In this document: positions 10,533-20,296 of the stretch, piece by piece
Layout: every line of letters begins with the position of its first letter
Position numbering within the stretch: the first letter of the stretch is position 1
NCBI RefSeq assembly: GCF_014334015.1
Contig: NZ_CP060488.1
Location: 6,592,501 to 6,656,500, forward strand
Origin: Bacteroides sp. M10
Lineage (GTDB): Bacteria > Bacteroidota > Bacteroidia > Bacteroidales > Bacteroidaceae
Direction: 5' to 3'
Length of the DNA: 64,000 bases
Notes under the pieces: model-generated
Seen by the model: only the letters and a program-made list of their open reading frames with translations
Database searches by the model: none
Told to the model about the DNA's origin: nothing
Position numbers and translations under genes: made by a program

Positions 10533-11876
10533 TCAACGTTTCTTGATTGGAATATAAGCCAAATCATCGAGTACATTCTTATAAGCCGGGCGGATAATTC
10601 GTTTGCCTTCGAAGGTCAATTCTTCATTACGATGTGCACACCAGCCTACGATACGCGCCATAGCAAACAGAGGAGTGAAGATTTCCTGCGGTAAGCCGAT
10701 CATTTCATACACGAAGCCTGAATAGAAGTCAATATTGCTGGATACTGTCTTTCCGTTGTTTTTAACACGTCCGAAAGTAGCGATAGCACGTTCTTCCAAC
10801 AGTTCGAGGAAAGCAAATTCGCTTTCTCTTCCTTTTTCACGGGCAAGGTCACGAGCCAATTCTTTCAACAGAAGAGCACGGGGATCGGAGATCGTATAAA
10901 CGGCATGTCCTATACCGTAGATCAGTCCGCTCTTATTATATACTTCCTTATTCAACATTCGGGTGAAATAAGTGTCTATCTCATCCACACTTGTCCAGTC
11001 TTTGATATTTTCTTTCAGATGCTGGAACATGTCGGCAACCTGAATATTTGCACCTCCGTGAAGCGGGCCTTTCAATGAACCGATACCTGCGGCGATGGCC
11101 GAATATGTATCCGTTCCGGTAGAAGAAGTAACGCGAACGGTGAAAGTGGAGTTGTTACCACCCCCATGTTCTGCCTGAAGAATCAGCAACAAATCGAGGG
11201 TACGAGCATCGAGTTCGGTATAATTTCTTTTCAGCATGTACAGGAAGTTCTCGGCAATAGAGAGTTTTTCCTGCGGATGGCGGATATGCAGAGAACGTCC
11301 GAAAGTAGCATGACGAAGCATATTGTACGCATAAGCAATGATAGTGGGGAATTTCGAAATCAGTTCAATACTCTGGCGCATCAGGTTATCTCGGGAAGTA
11401 TCATCCGCATTCGCATCAAAACGGTACATTTCGAGCACACTGCGTGAAAGAATATTCATGATGTTGTTTCCTTCCAACTCTATGATATTCATTTTTGTCT
11501 TCTGCTCCAACGGCATATTGTCGTTAATCAAATCACGGAAAGAAAGCAGTTCTTCTTTATCCGGCAGACGTCCGGAAAGCAACAGGTAAGCCACTTCTTC
11601 AAAACCAAAACGTTTCTCTTTGATAATGGCATGCGAAATATCTTCCACATCATAACCACGATAGAATAATTTTCCCGGTATCGGTTTCAGTCCACCACCC
11701 GGAATACGTTCATAGCCTACTACATTACCGATTTTGGTTAAACCTACCAATACACCCGTGCCGTCTTCATTACGCAATCCGCGTTTCACATCAAACTTTG
11801 GGAACAATTCATTATCAATCCGGGTAGCTTCCTTCATCTCCTCGGAAAGTTTGTAAATCAGGTACTCTTTTTTCAT
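10533..11876 (-). CDS. gltA: Citrate synthase
   Basis: Citrate synthase of 447 residues, condensing oxaloacetate and acetyl-CoA. Typical motifs are visible: ILQAEHGGGNNSTFTVR (first catalytic His region, about 233-249), GSLKGPLHGGANIQV (about 267-281), YGIGHAVY (about 319-326) and a C-terminal RPAYKN. The N-terminal extension before the core is characteristic of the long citrate synthases of Bacteroidetes. It is the last gene of acn-icd-gltA, 26 bases after icd, and is closed by a strong terminator. The three enzymes convert oxaloacetate and acetyl-CoA to 2-oxoglutarate, which in anaerobic Bacteroides chiefly feeds glutamate synthesis. Confidence 0.95.
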   Translation of the reverse strand: MKKEYLIYKLSEEMKEATRIDNELFPKFDVKRGLRNEDGTGVLVGLTKIGNVVGYERIPGGGLKPIPGKLFYRGYDVEDISHAIIKEKRFGFEEVAYLLLSGRLPDKEELLSFRDLINDNMPLEQKTKMNIIELEGNNIMNILSRSVLEMYRFDANADDTSRDNLMRQSIELISKFPTIIAYAYNMLRHATFGRSLHIRHPQEKLSIAENFLYMLKRNYTELDARTLDLLLILQAEHGGGNNSTFTVRVTSSTGTDTYSAIAAGIGSLKGPLHGGANIQVADMFQHLKENIKDWTSVDEIDTYFTRMLNKEVYNKSGLIYGIGHAVYTISDPRALLLKELARDLAREKGRESEFAFLELLEERAIATFGRVKNNGKTVSSNIDFYSGFVYEMIGLPQEIFTPLFAMARIVGWCAHRNEELTFEGKRIIRPAYKNVLDDLAYIPIKKR

Positions 11877-11902
11877 CTTTCTTCGTTTTTTATTCGTTAC
11901 TT

Positions 11903-13093
11903 TTATTTTTCAATTCTTTCCACGATCTCACGAGTGAAAGCGGAAGTAGAGAGGGAGGTTCCATTCGGCATAAAACGAGCTAAATCGTGTGTAGCGCGAG
12001 CGTCCAGGAAGCTTTGTTCCAAGGCTTTCTCTATCAGAGCAGCCGCTTCTTTCCAATCAAAATATTCGAGCATCATCACTGCCGAAAGTATAATAGAACA
12101 AGGGTTCACCACATCTTTTCCCGCAATATTGGGAGCTGTTCCATGAGTCGCTTCAAAGATGGCATGTCCTGTTTGATAGTTGATGTTTGCTCCCGGAGCA
12201 ATACCGATACCGCCTACCATAGCTGCGAGTTGATCGGAAACATAGTCTCCATTCAGGTTCAAGGTAGCTATTACGGAATATTCTTCGGGAATCAGGAGTG
12301 TATTTTGCAAGAAAGCATCGGCAATGCAATCTTTTATCACCAGTCTGCCGTCTGCCAAAGCATCGGCAAATTCACGTTGTGCCAGTTCGTAGCCCCATTT
12401 CTTGAAACCACCTTCTGTGAACTTCATGATATTTCCTTTATGCACCAGGGTTACAGAAGGCAAATGATGATCGAGTGCATACTGGCAGGCAGCACGTACC
12501 AGACGTTCGGTACCCTCACGTGATACAGGTTTCACACCGAAAGAGGAGGTTTCCGGGAAACGGACTTTTGTTACTCCCATTTCGTCTTTCAGGAATTTAT
12601 AGAACTTTTCAGCTTCCGGAGTACCGGCTTCCCACTCGATACCTGCGTAAATATCTTCCGTATTTTCACGGAACACGCACATGTTCACTTTTTCAGGTGA
12701 TTTGACAGGCGACTGTACTCCCTGATACCAACGGACCGGACGAAGGCAGACATATAAATCAAGTGTCTGACGCAGCGCTACATTCAACGACCGGATTCCA
12801 CCTCCGACAGGAGTTGTCAACGGGCCTTTGATTCCTATCAGGTATTCCTGAAAAGTTTCCATTGTTTCATCCGGCAACCAGGAACCAGTTGCATGGAAGG
12901 CACGTTCTCCCGCCAACACTTCTTTCCATTCGATCCGACGTTTGCCGCCATAGGCTTTCCGGATAGCTGCATCCACTACGGCTTGCATGGCAGGAGTCAC
13001 TTCCGCTCCTACTCCATCACCGGTAATATAAGGTACGGTAGGCACATCAGGCACCAGCAACGTACCATCTGTTTGCATGGTTATCTTGCTCAT
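11903..13093 (-). CDS. icd: Isocitrate dehydrogenase, NADP-type
   Basis: Isocitrate dehydrogenase of 396 residues, oxidising isocitrate to 2-oxoglutarate. Substrate-loop motif [20 protein letters not shown] (about 103-122) carries the phosphate-regulated serine position and substrate arginines. The C-terminal [16 protein letters not shown] block (about 319-334) is the cofactor site. Size and motifs match bacterial homodimeric type I enzymes. Middle gene of the operon, only 3 bases after acn and 26 before gltA, so all three are almost certainly cotranscribed. Cofactor preference cannot be settled by reading alone; NADP is the family expectation. Confidence 0.94.
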   Translation of the reverse strand: MSKITMQTDGTLLVPDVPTVPYITGDGVGAEVTPAMQAVVDAAIRKAYGGKRRIEWKEVLAGERAFHATGSWLPDETMETFQEYLIGIKGPLTTPVGGGIRSLNVALRQTLDLYVCLRPVRWYQGVQSPVKSPEKVNMCVFRENTEDIYAGIEWEAGTPEAEKFYKFLKDEMGVTKVRFPETSSFGVKPVSREGTERLVRAACQYALDHHLPSVTLVHKGNIMKFTEGGFKKWGYELAQREFADALADGRLVIKDCIADAFLQNTLLIPEEYSVIATLNLNGDYVSDQLAAMVGGIGIAPGANINYQTGHAIFEATHGTAPNIAGKDVVNPCSIILSAVMMLEYFDWKEAAALIEKALEQSFLDARATHDLARFMPNGTSLSTSAFTREIVERIEK

Positions 13094-13096
13094 TTT

Positions 13097-15340
13097 TTAT
13101 CTTGCATTTAAAGCAGAACCGGCACGGAACCAGGCTATCTGCTGTTCATTATATGTATGTTGTACTTCAAAACTTTCTTTCGTTCCGTCTTCGTGATGAA
13201 GAACAATCGTCAAATTACGACCGGGTGCGAAATGGACTAAACCTACGACTGACAGAAGATCATGTTCCTGAATCTTGTCATAATCCGCCTTGTCTACAAA
13301 AGTAAGAGCAAGCATTCCCTGTTTCTTCAGATTCGTTTCGTGGATACGGGCAAAACTCTTAGCCAGAATGACACGCACATTGAGAAAGCGCGGTTCCATG
13401 GCTGCGTGTTCACGGCTGGAACCTTCTCCATAATTCTCTTCGGCAACAACTATAGACGGAATACCTTCAGACTTATACATTTTTGCCGTACCGGAAACTG
13501 TTCCATAAGTATTTGTTGAACGATTCCAAACGCTGTTCGTTTCACCGTTGAAAGCATTGACAGCTCCCATCAGCATATTGTCGGAAATATTCTCCAAATG
13601 TCCCCGGAAGCGGAGCCACGGACCTGCCATAGAGATATGGTCGGTAGTGCATTTGCCTTGTGCTTTAATCAGTAAAGGCATATTCAGTAAATCCTGTCCG
13701 TCCCACGCCGGGAAAGGCGTCAAGAGCTGGAGACGTTGAGAATCAGGCTTCACCTTGATTTCTGTTTTTGCTCCGTGTGGGGCAATATATCCCTCGTTCC
13801 CGGATGTAAAACCTTTCAAAGGAAGTTCATCTCCTACAGGTTCGGATAGTTTCACCTTTTCTCCGTCATGATTTACCAGTCTGTCTTTCAACGGATTGAA
13901 GCAGAGGTCACCAGCAATCGTTAATGCCATCGTCAGTTCCGGAGAAGCTACAAACGCATAAGTATTCGGATTACCGTCAGCACGTTTGGCAAAGTTACGG
14001 TTGAAAGAAGTAACGATTGAATTTTTCCGTGTCGGATCGTCCGTCTCGCGTTTCCATTGACCGATACAAGGGCCGCAGGCATTTGCCATAATCGTGGCGC
14101 CCAACTGTTCAAAAGCTTCAATCATACCATCTCTTTCGGCAGTAGCCCGGATTTGTTCCGAACCCGGATTGACAATCAACGGAGCAGCGACACTCAAGTT
14201 CTTTTCAGTGACCTGTTTTGCCAGAGAAGCCGCACGGCTCAAATCTTGATAAGAAGAATTGGTACATGAACCAATCAAGCCCACCTCCATTTTGCGGGGG
14301 TAGCCGTTCAATAACACTTTTTCCGCAAATTCGGAAATTGGAGTAGCGGCATCCGGTGTAAAAGGACCGTTTATATAAGGTTCGAGTTCCGACAAGTCTA
14401 TTTCAATCACACGGTCGTAATAGTTGGATGGTTCGTCAGTCACTACATCATCCGCACGAAGATCGGCATCGACAGCTTCAGCCCAATCGACTACACAATC
14501 TCTTCCGGTAGCTCTCAAGTAGGTAGCCATGCGCCCGTCAAACGGGAACAGAGAGGTAGTAGCCCCTACTTCGGCACCCATATTACAAATGGTAGCTTTC
14601 CCGGTAGCAGAAAGGGATTCGGTTCCGGGACCAAAATATTCGATAATAGCATTCGTTCCTCCTTTTACGGTAAGAATGCCGGCCAGTTTCAGGATTACAT
14701 CTTTCGGAGATGTCCAACCACTTAGTTTTCCGGTCAGACGGACACCGATAATTTTCGGCATTTTCAGTTCCCATTCCATTCCTGTCATCACATCCACTGC
14801 ATCCGCGCCACCGACACCGATAGCCACCATGCCCAGTCCGCCTGCATTAGGAGTGTGAGAATCCGTTCCTACCATCATACCTCCGGGGAAAGCATAGTTT
14901 TCGAGTACTACCTGGTGGATAATACCTGCTCCCGGTTTCCAGAAACCGATGCCGTAACGGGAAGATACATCGCGAAGGAAGTCATATACTTCTTCATTGG
15001 TCAATCTTGCCGTAGCAATATCCTCCTTTGCACCTTTGTACGCCTGTATCAAGTGATCGCAATGTACTGTTGAGGGCACAGCCACCTGATTCTTACCTGC
15101 ATTCATAAATTGAAGCAATGCCATCTGCGCAGTCGCATCCTGCATAGCTACACGGTCGGGACGGAAGTTCACATAATCTTCTCCCCGTTTGTAATCTTTT
15201 AAATCGGCTACATCATACAGATGAGCATACAAAATTTTCTCGGCCAACGTTAAGGGGCGTTTCAATATAGCCCGTACGTGTTCTACCTTTCCTTTATAAG
15301 CAGCGTAGAAAGCTTCTAACATAGTCACATCATATACCAT
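13097..15340 (-). CDS. acnA: Aconitate hydratase (mitochondrial type)
   Basis: Aconitase of 747 residues, interconverting citrate and isocitrate through a [4Fe-4S] cluster. Cluster cysteines are in [13 protein letters not shown] (about 349-361) and [10 protein letters not shown] (about 414-423). The swivel domain holds [13 protein letters not shown] (about 640-652). [13 protein letters not shown] (about 157-169) is the family signature. The length and domain order match the mitochondrial-type branch used in Bacteroidetes, not AcnB. First gene of the acn-icd-gltA operon, divergent from the helicase gene; the 100-base gap holds both promoters and a palindrome. Confidence 0.94.
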   Translation of the reverse strand: MVYDVTMLEAFYAAYKGKVEHVRAILKRPLTLAEKILYAHLYDVADLKDYKRGEDYVNFRPDRVAMQDATAQMALLQFMNAGKNQVAVPSTVHCDHLIQAYKGAKEDIATARLTNEEVYDFLRDVSSRYGIGFWKPGAGIIHQVVLENYAFPGGMMVGTDSHTPNAGGLGMVAIGVGGADAVDVMTGMEWELKMPKIIGVRLTGKLSGWTSPKDVILKLAGILTVKGGTNAIIEYFGPGTESLSATGKATICNMGAEVGATTSLFPFDGRMATYLRATGRDCVVDWAEAVDADLRADDVVTDEPSNYYDRVIEIDLSELEPYINGPFTPDAATPISEFAEKVLLNGYPRKMEVGLIGSCTNSSYQDLSRAASLAKQVTEKNLSVAAPLIVNPGSEQIRATAERDGMIEAFEQLGATIMANACGPCIGQWKRETDDPTRKNSIVTSFNRNFAKRADGNPNTYAFVASPELTMALTIAGDLCFNPLKDRLVNHDGEKVKLSEPVGDELPLKGFTSGNEGYIAPHGAKTEIKVKPDSQRLQLLTPFPAWDGQDLLNMPLLIKAQGKCTTDHISMAGPWLRFRGHLENISDNMLMGAVNAFNGETNSVWNRSTNTYGTVSGTAKMYKSEGIPSIVVAEENYGEGSSREHAAMEPRFLNVRVILAKSFARIHETNLKKQGMLALTFVDKADYDKIQEHDLLSVVGLVHFAPGRNLTIVLHHEDGTKESFEVQHTYNEQQIAWFRAGSALNAR

Positions 15341-15377
15341 ATTGTTTTATCTTTTATGAGTCTATCTATAAAAATAA

Positions 15378-15390
15378 CGAACGGCGTTCG
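15378..15390. promoter_or_regulatory. Palindrome CGAACG-G-CGTTCG in divergent promoter
   Basis: Perfect 6-bp arms around one base, midway between the divergent acn and helicase genes, an A/T-rich promoter region. The position and symmetry suggest an operator for a dimeric regulator of the acn-icd-gltA operon. No known consensus was recognised. Confidence 0.4.
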
Positions 15391-15441
15391 AGTAATGTTT
15401 AACAAAATGAAATATTTTTTCTACCCGGAACGAAGATTTGT

Positions 15442-15449
15442 TACCTTTG
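15442..15449 (+). promoter_or_regulatory. -7 element of helicase gene
   Basis: TACCTTTG fits the Bacteroides -7 consensus. Transcription would begin near 15455-15458, so upstream in-frame starts (15356, 15395, 15407) would lie outside this transcript. Translation probably begins at 15458 or at 15518. Confidence 0.55.
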
Positions 15450-15457
15450 CGCCTATT

Positions 15458-17344
15458 ATGAGTAATAATCCGAAAAGTCCAATCATCGACCTTCAGCAAC
15501 AGCAACTCCTCCTGCGGATGGAGTATGAATACGAGAAGGAAGAATTTAAACGGCAGACCGAAACAATGGGCGTTGCCCGTAAAGTGAAACGCGGTCTCTG
15601 CTGGTATCCCGTCTCTCTTGGCCGAAGTTACTACAATTCTCTGAATCAGCTTGTAATAGATATTACACGGACCGAAAATAAAGAAATAGAGCATTCCTTC
15701 GAGTTCGGCCGTCCCGTCTGCTTTTTCCACCAATCATTCGAAGGAAAAGTGAAGTACATGAATTTCATCGCTACTGTCAGCTTTGCGGATGAGGAGCGAA
15801 TGGTAGTTGTACTTCCAGGAGCGGGAGCTTTAGCGGAACTGCAAACTGACGGCATACTGGGGGTGCAACTTTATTTTGACGAAACATCCTACCGGGCCAT
15901 GTTCGAGGCACTGGAAGACACCATACGCGCTAAAGATAATCGTCTGGCAGAACTGCGTGATATTTTGCTTGGCACACAAAAACCGGGATTCCGGGAGTTG
16001 TATCCTGTCCGCTTCCCCTGGTTGAACAGCACACAGGAAACAGCTGTCAACAAGGTACTCTGCACGCGTGATGTATCCATCGTTCACGGTCCTCCGGGAA
16101 CCGGAAAAACAACGACTCTTGTCGAAGCGATTTATGAAACATTGCACCGGGAACCGCAGGTGCTTGTCTGTGCACAAAGTAACACTGCTGTCGACTGGAT
16201 TTGTGAGAAACTGGTAGACCGGGGAGTACCCGTACTCCGCATCGGAAATCCTACCCGGGTCAACGACAAAATGCTATCATCCACCTATGAACGTAGGTTT
16301 GAAAGCCATCCTGCCTATCCGGAACTTTGGGGAATTCGCAAATCTATCCGTGAAATGGGTAGCCGGATGCGCCGGGGTAGTTATTCCGAACGGGAAGGTA
16401 TGCGTAATCGCATGAGTCATCTCCGCGATCGTGCTACGGAGTTGGAAATACAAATCAATGCCGATCTTTTTGATAGTGCCCGTGTGATTGCTTCTACGCT
16501 AGTCAGCAGTAACCATCGTCTGCTCAACGGGCGTCGTTTTCCTACTTTGTTCATTGACGAAGCTGCTCAAGCGCTCGAAGCTGCCTGCTGGATTGCCATC
16601 CGCAAAGCAGACCGTGTCATCCTTGCAGGAGATCATTGCCAGCTCCCGCCGACTATCAAATGTATAGAAGCCGCTCGTGGAGGACTGGATCACACGTTAA
16701 TGGAAAAAGTGGTTCAGCAAAAGCCTTCTGCTGTCTCTTTACTAAAGGTACAGTACAGAATGCATGAGGCCATCATGCAGTTTCCCTCCGACTGGTTCTA
16801 CCACGGAGAACTGGAAGCTGCCCCGGAAGTGCGCTACCGAGGTATTCTTGACTTTGACACTCCTATGAACTGGATTGATACTTCAGAAATGGACTTTCAC
16901 GAAGATTTTGTAGGCGAGAGCTTCGGACGCATCAACAAGCAGGAAGCCAATCTATTACTACAGGAACTGGAAGCATATATCGAACGTATCGGCAAAGAAC
17001 GGATACTGGATGAAAGAATTGATTTCGGTCTGATTTCACCCTACAAGGCGCAAGTGCAATATTTGAGGGGAAAGATCAAAGGGAGCAGCTTTTTACGTCC
17101 TTTCCGCAGCCTCATCACCGTAAACACGGTAGACGGCTTTCAGGGACAGGAGCGAGATGTTATTTTCATCAGTCTTGTACGTGCCAACGAGGATGGGCAG
17201 ATTGGATTCCTGAATGATTTGCGAAGAATGAATGTAGCGATTACAAGGGCACGAATGAAGCTTGTTATATTAGGAGATGCCTCCACCCTTACCAAACATC
17301 CTTTCTATAAAAGGCTGATGTTATTCATTAAAAAGGAGGATTAA
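15458..17344 (+). CDS. UPF1/IGHMBP2-like superfamily 1 helicase
   Basis: SF1B-type DNA/RNA helicase, 628 residues from this start. Walker A GPPGTGKTTT, motif II FIDEAAQALEAAC, a glutamine-rich QYRMHE motif III-IV region, VDGFQGQERDV (motif V) and NVAITRARMKL (motif VI) are all present. The N-terminal part resembles the stalk and barrel insertion of IGHMBP2/SMUBP2-type helicases. The frame is open back to 15356, but the promoter at 15442-15449 makes the upstream Met codons unlikely; 15518 (MEYEYEKEE) is an alternative. Probable role in unwinding RNA or DNA-RNA hybrids; the physiological substrate in Bacteroides is unknown. Its stop lies inside a 14-bp terminator hairpin. Confidence 0.88.
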   Translation: MSNNPKSPIIDLQQQQLLLRMEYEYEKEEFKRQTETMGVARKVKRGLCWYPVSLGRSYYNSLNQLVIDITRTENKEIEHSFEFGRPVCFFHQSFEGKVKYMNFIATVSFADEERMVVVLPGAGALAELQTDGILGVQLYFDETSYRAMFEALEDTIRAKDNRLAELRDILLGTQKPGFRELYPVRFPWLNSTQETAVNKVLCTRDVSIVHGPPGTGKTTTLVEAIYETLHREPQVLVCAQSNTAVDWICEKLVDRGVPVLRIGNPTRVNDKMLSSTYERRFESHPAYPELWGIRKSIREMGSRMRRGSYSEREGMRNRMSHLRDRATELEIQINADLFDSARVIASTLVSSNHRLLNGRRFPTLFIDEAAQALEAACWIAIRKADRVILAGDHCQLPPTIKCIEAARGGLDHTLMEKVVQQKPSAVSLLKVQYRMHEAIMQFPSDWFYHGELEAAPEVRYRGILDFDTPMNWIDTSEMDFHEDFVGESFGRINKQEANLLLQELEAYIERIGKERILDERIDFGLISPYKAQVQYLRGKIKGSSFLRPFRSLITVNTVDGFQGQERDVIFISLVRANEDGQIGFLNDLRRMNVAITRARMKLVILGDASTLTKHPFYKRLMLFIKKED

Positions 17345-17362
17345 ATACTTAATCCTCCTTTT
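17331..17362 (+). terminator. Terminator overlapping helicase stop codon
   Basis: Perfect 14-bp stem, AAAAGGAGGATTAA at 17331-17344 and its complement at 17349-17362, loop ATAC. The stop codon is inside the left arm. The stem ends in T-runs on both strands, so it could terminate in either direction. Confidence 0.8.
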
Positions 17363-17763
17363 AACAAAGTGCACTTTCTCACGAAACCGCACTTCGTTTT
17401 AACACAAACAAAACAAACAATATTTTATTTCACATCAGTACTATTCTTTATTTAAGAAGTCAATAAATGACTTTTATTTTCAATATACAAATACAGATCT
17501 TAAAAAGAAATATCAATTTCCACAAAGGTAAAACACACTAAATCACCACTTCTGAGAAATCAAAAGCAGCGTCATTCGTTTATTTATTTAGTGATGTTAA
17601 TCATTCTTCAGGGCTGGTTAAGTTAATTCATACTTCTCGTTTATTTTATCTGATGACGCAAAGATAAACATAAACTTGCATTTTTTGTCCATATTATCAA
17701 TATATTTTTGAAAAAAAAATTCGGCAAGCCTCATTTGTTCATTTCTAAATCTCTTTTTAACAA
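17363..17763. other. A/T-rich gap with possible minus-strand promoter, no gene recognised
   Basis: No convincing coding frame. On the minus strand TATCTTTG (17659-17666) matches a -7 element and TTTACCTTTG occurs again about 120 bases further on; neither has a clear -33 box. A transcript from here would run about 300 bases to the bidirectional hairpin at 17331-17362, so a small RNA is possible. Confidence 0.3.
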
Positions 17764-17799
17764 AAAAAGGGGAGAAAGCAAACAGCCCTCTCCCTTTTA
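17764..17799 (-). terminator. Terminator of the ilv operon
   Basis: AAAAGGGGAGA and TCTCCCTTTT pair with one bulge; on the minus strand a T-run of seven follows. It lies 24 bases after the ilvC stop and closes the operon. Confidence 0.75.
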
Positions 17800-17822
17800 T
17801 AAACTTGTATAATTTATCCAGC

Positions 17823-18866
17823 TTAATTGTTTTCCGGACGAAGTTTACGAACAGTTACTGCAGTCTGCCACATTTCGCTTTCACGCAGTTGACGGAGCTC
17901 TTCATTCAATTTTTCACGATAATCAGGTTGTGAATTACTATCGATAGAAATCTGTGCTTCGTTACCTGTTTTGACGCTATGATACAACTTTTCAACTACC
18001 GGCTTGATAGCGTCGTGGAATGGGCCCATCCAATCAAGAGCACCACGTTGAGCAGTAGTAGAACAGTTAGCATACATCCAGTCCATACCGTTCTTTGCAA
18101 ACAACGGCATCAATGACTGTGTCAGTTCTTCTACTGTTTCATTGAATGCTTCAGAAGGAGTATGACCGTTTTCACGCAATACTTCGTACTGTGCCAGCAA
18201 CAAACCTTGGATAGCACCCATCAATGAACCGCGTTCACCTGTCAAGTCAGAAGTAGCCTCACGTTGGAAAGTTGTTTCAAACAGATAACCGGAACCAATA
18301 CCGATACCCAGTGCGATGGTTCTGTCCATTGCTTTGCCTGTAGCATCCTGATAGATAGCATAAGAAGAGTTCAAGCCACGTCCTTCGAGGAACATTGTAC
18401 GCAAAGAAGTACCCGAACCTTTAGGAGCAACCATGATAACGTCGATATCAGTAGGAGGAACTACACCTGTACGGTCGTTCCAAGTGATAGCAAAACCATG
18501 TGAGAAATAAAGAGCTTTTCCGGCAGTCAGGTAAGGTTTGATAGTAGGCCATACAGACATTACTGCTGCGTCAGACAACAAGCACATTACGATAGTACCT
18601 TTCTCGCAAGCTTCTTCAATGCCGAACAAAGTTTCGCCCGGAACCCATCCGTCTGCTACTGCTTTATCGTATGTTTTTCCTTCACGTTGACCAACGATTA
18701 CATTGAAACCGTTATCACGCAAGTTCAGTGCCTGTCCAGGTCCCTGTACGCCATAACCGATTACAGCAATTGTTTCATTTTTCAATACTTCACGAGCTTT
18801 TTCCAATGGAAATTCGTCACGGATTACTACAGTTTCAGTAGTACCTCCAAAATTCAACTGTGCCAT
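17823..18866 (-). CDS. ilvC: Ketol-acid reductoisomerase
   Basis: Catalyses isomerisation and NADPH-dependent reduction of acetolactate in valine/isoleucine synthesis. 347 residues, close to the class I length. The Rossmann motif GYGVQGPGQALNLRDNG (about 37-53) differs slightly from the usual GYGSQG. APKGSGTSLR (about 148-157) and the E-rich knotted domain (SDLTGERGSLMG, about 205-216) carry Mg and substrate ligands. Last gene of the ilv operon, 67 bases after the thioesterase gene, and followed by a terminator. Confidence 0.96.
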   Translation of the reverse strand: MAQLNFGGTTETVVIRDEFPLEKAREVLKNETIAVIGYGVQGPGQALNLRDNGFNVIVGQREGKTYDKAVADGWVPGETLFGIEEACEKGTIVMCLLSDAAVMSVWPTIKPYLTAGKALYFSHGFAITWNDRTGVVPPTDIDVIMVAPKGSGTSLRTMFLEGRGLNSSYAIYQDATGKAMDRTIALGIGIGSGYLFETTFQREATSDLTGERGSLMGAIQGLLLAQYEVLRENGHTPSEAFNETVEELTQSLMPLFAKNGMDWMYANCSTTAQRGALDWMGPFHDAIKPVVEKLYHSVKTGNEAQISIDSNSQPDYREKLNEELRQLRESEMWQTAVTVRKLRPENN

Positions 18867-18933
18867 TTTCTTTTTGTTTTTAGTTTTTGATGACTTACGT
18901 CATCCGTTATTAATTAATTTTGTATTCTCACAT

Positions 18934-19677
18934 TTATTCAAATATCACTTTCGAACGGCAAACAACTTCGCTGCCATTCTTCTTTACTTCTACGTGAAAC
19001 TCGTTTGCATTCACTTCATCGCAGAAGAAAGAGAGCTCATCACCAAAGTAACTTTCGGCTACGTACGCCATCTCGAAACGGCGGATACGTTTGGTCTTGT
19101 ACAGCTCTATCGGGAACAAATCAAGGATATGCTCGATGTAACGGATGCTGTTCACATGACCGTTAATATCAATATCACTGTATTTTGCCGTCAGGGTAGC
19201 CATTGGCTGATCGCTTGTCACTTTGATACGTGAAGGCTTTTCAATAGGACAAGGTTCATCACAGACATAATCTACGATACTTCCTCCGTGTAAGGTCAAT
19301 AGATCGGCCGGTTTGCGGGTATTAAGATTAATCATCGCCCATACGGAACGCGCGTAACCAATCTTCTTCCCATCCTTATCAATAATAGCGAAGTTACGGT
19401 CAGTAAACAAGCGGTAGACATTTTCCACCCATGTTTGAACTGAAAAATTCTCATATTGATAAGGCATTTCATCCAACTCAATGGCCAGACGCGAAAGTAC
19501 CCAAGTGTAATTATCCTCGTTCAGTGTTGCAATACCAAAGCCACGGTCACTTGCGTGAAAACCGGCACAATTCAACAAATGATTTCCCAGTACGCCCATA
19601 GTCAGACGTCCGTTAAAGTCAACATGGAACGGTTCTGCCACAAACTGATAAGTTCCTATTTTATTTTCTTCACTCAT
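18934..19677 (-). CDS. Acyl-ACP thioesterase
   Basis: Acyl-[acyl carrier protein] thioesterase of 247 residues with two tandem hotdog folds (about 8-135 and 155-247). Family features include WVLSRLAIELDEMP in the first half and SDIDINGHVNSIRYIEHILD (about 167-186), whose Asn-His form the catalytic site. It releases fatty acids from ACP. Unusually, it is embedded between ilvN and ilvC with a one-base overlap of ilvN, so it is cotranscribed with branched-chain amino acid synthesis. That fits supply or recycling of iso/anteiso branched acyl chains abundant in Bacteroides lipids, but the link is inference. Confidence 0.88.
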   Translation of the reverse strand: MSEENKIGTYQFVAEPFHVDFNGRLTMGVLGNHLLNCAGFHASDRGFGIATLNEDNYTWVLSRLAIELDEMPYQYENFSVQTWVENVYRLFTDRNFAIIDKDGKKIGYARSVWAMINLNTRKPADLLTLHGGSIVDYVCDEPCPIEKPSRIKVTSDQPMATLTAKYSDIDINGHVNSIRYIEHILDLFPIELYKTKRIRRFEMAYVAESYFGDELSFFCDEVNANEFHVEVKKNGSEVVCRSKVIFE

Positions 19678-20240
19678 TATTCTTGTTGGTTTTTACTCTG
19701 GTTATACATGGCTTCCCGTCCATCGAGAAACTCGTTCACCCGTTCAAAGCAACTGGTGGTAATCGCTACGCGTCCCGACCGTACAAACTGCAAAACACAA
19801 TTTAAAGCCTTCAGTTCACCGTAGAGTGAGGTTATATCTTCGCTCATACCATTTTTCTCGACAATAGAAAATACCGGATTAACTTCCACTACACGGGCAT
19901 TGTATCTGCGGATCAACTTGGATGCTTCCGGGGTTTCCTGAAAAGCAGGAGTAGATACCTTATATAGTGCAATCTCATGGAAGTATATTTCATCCTCGGT
20001 GAAATAATGTGCCTGAATCACATCGATCTTCTTTTCGATCTGTTTCACTACCTTCTCAATGGTGTCCTTATCCGTCAAGGCTGTAATCGTATACTTGTGT
20101 ACACCTTTAATAGAAGAAGCAGATACATTCAGACTCTCGATGTTGATTTGCCGACGAGTAAATACAGCAGTTACCTGATTCAGCAATCCGGCTATATTTT
20201 CGGAATGAACTATTATCGTATATAATGTCTTGTCACTCAT
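19677..20240 (-). CDS. ilvN: Acetolactate synthase small (regulatory) subunit
   Basis: 187 residues. An ACT domain at about 4-80 (TIIVHSENIAGLLNQVTAVF, then INIESLNVS) binds valine for feedback inhibition; a second ACT-like C-terminal domain follows (about 85-165). Partner of the catalytic subunit encoded 56 bases upstream. The stop shares one base with the thioesterase start. Named ilvN or ilvH in different genomes. Confidence 0.93.
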   Translation of the reverse strand: MSDKTLYTIIVHSENIAGLLNQVTAVFTRRQINIESLNVSASSIKGVHKYTITALTDKDTIEKVVKQIEKKIDVIQAHYFTEDEIYFHEIALYKVSTPAFQETPEASKLIRRYNARVVEVNPVFSIVEKNGMSEDITSLYGELKALNCVLQFVRSGRVAITTSCFERVNEFLDGREAMYNQSKNQQE

Positions 20241-20296
20241 AATCCTAAATTTTAATTGCGAACTTTCAATCTTCCATTCTCAATATTCAACTTCCC

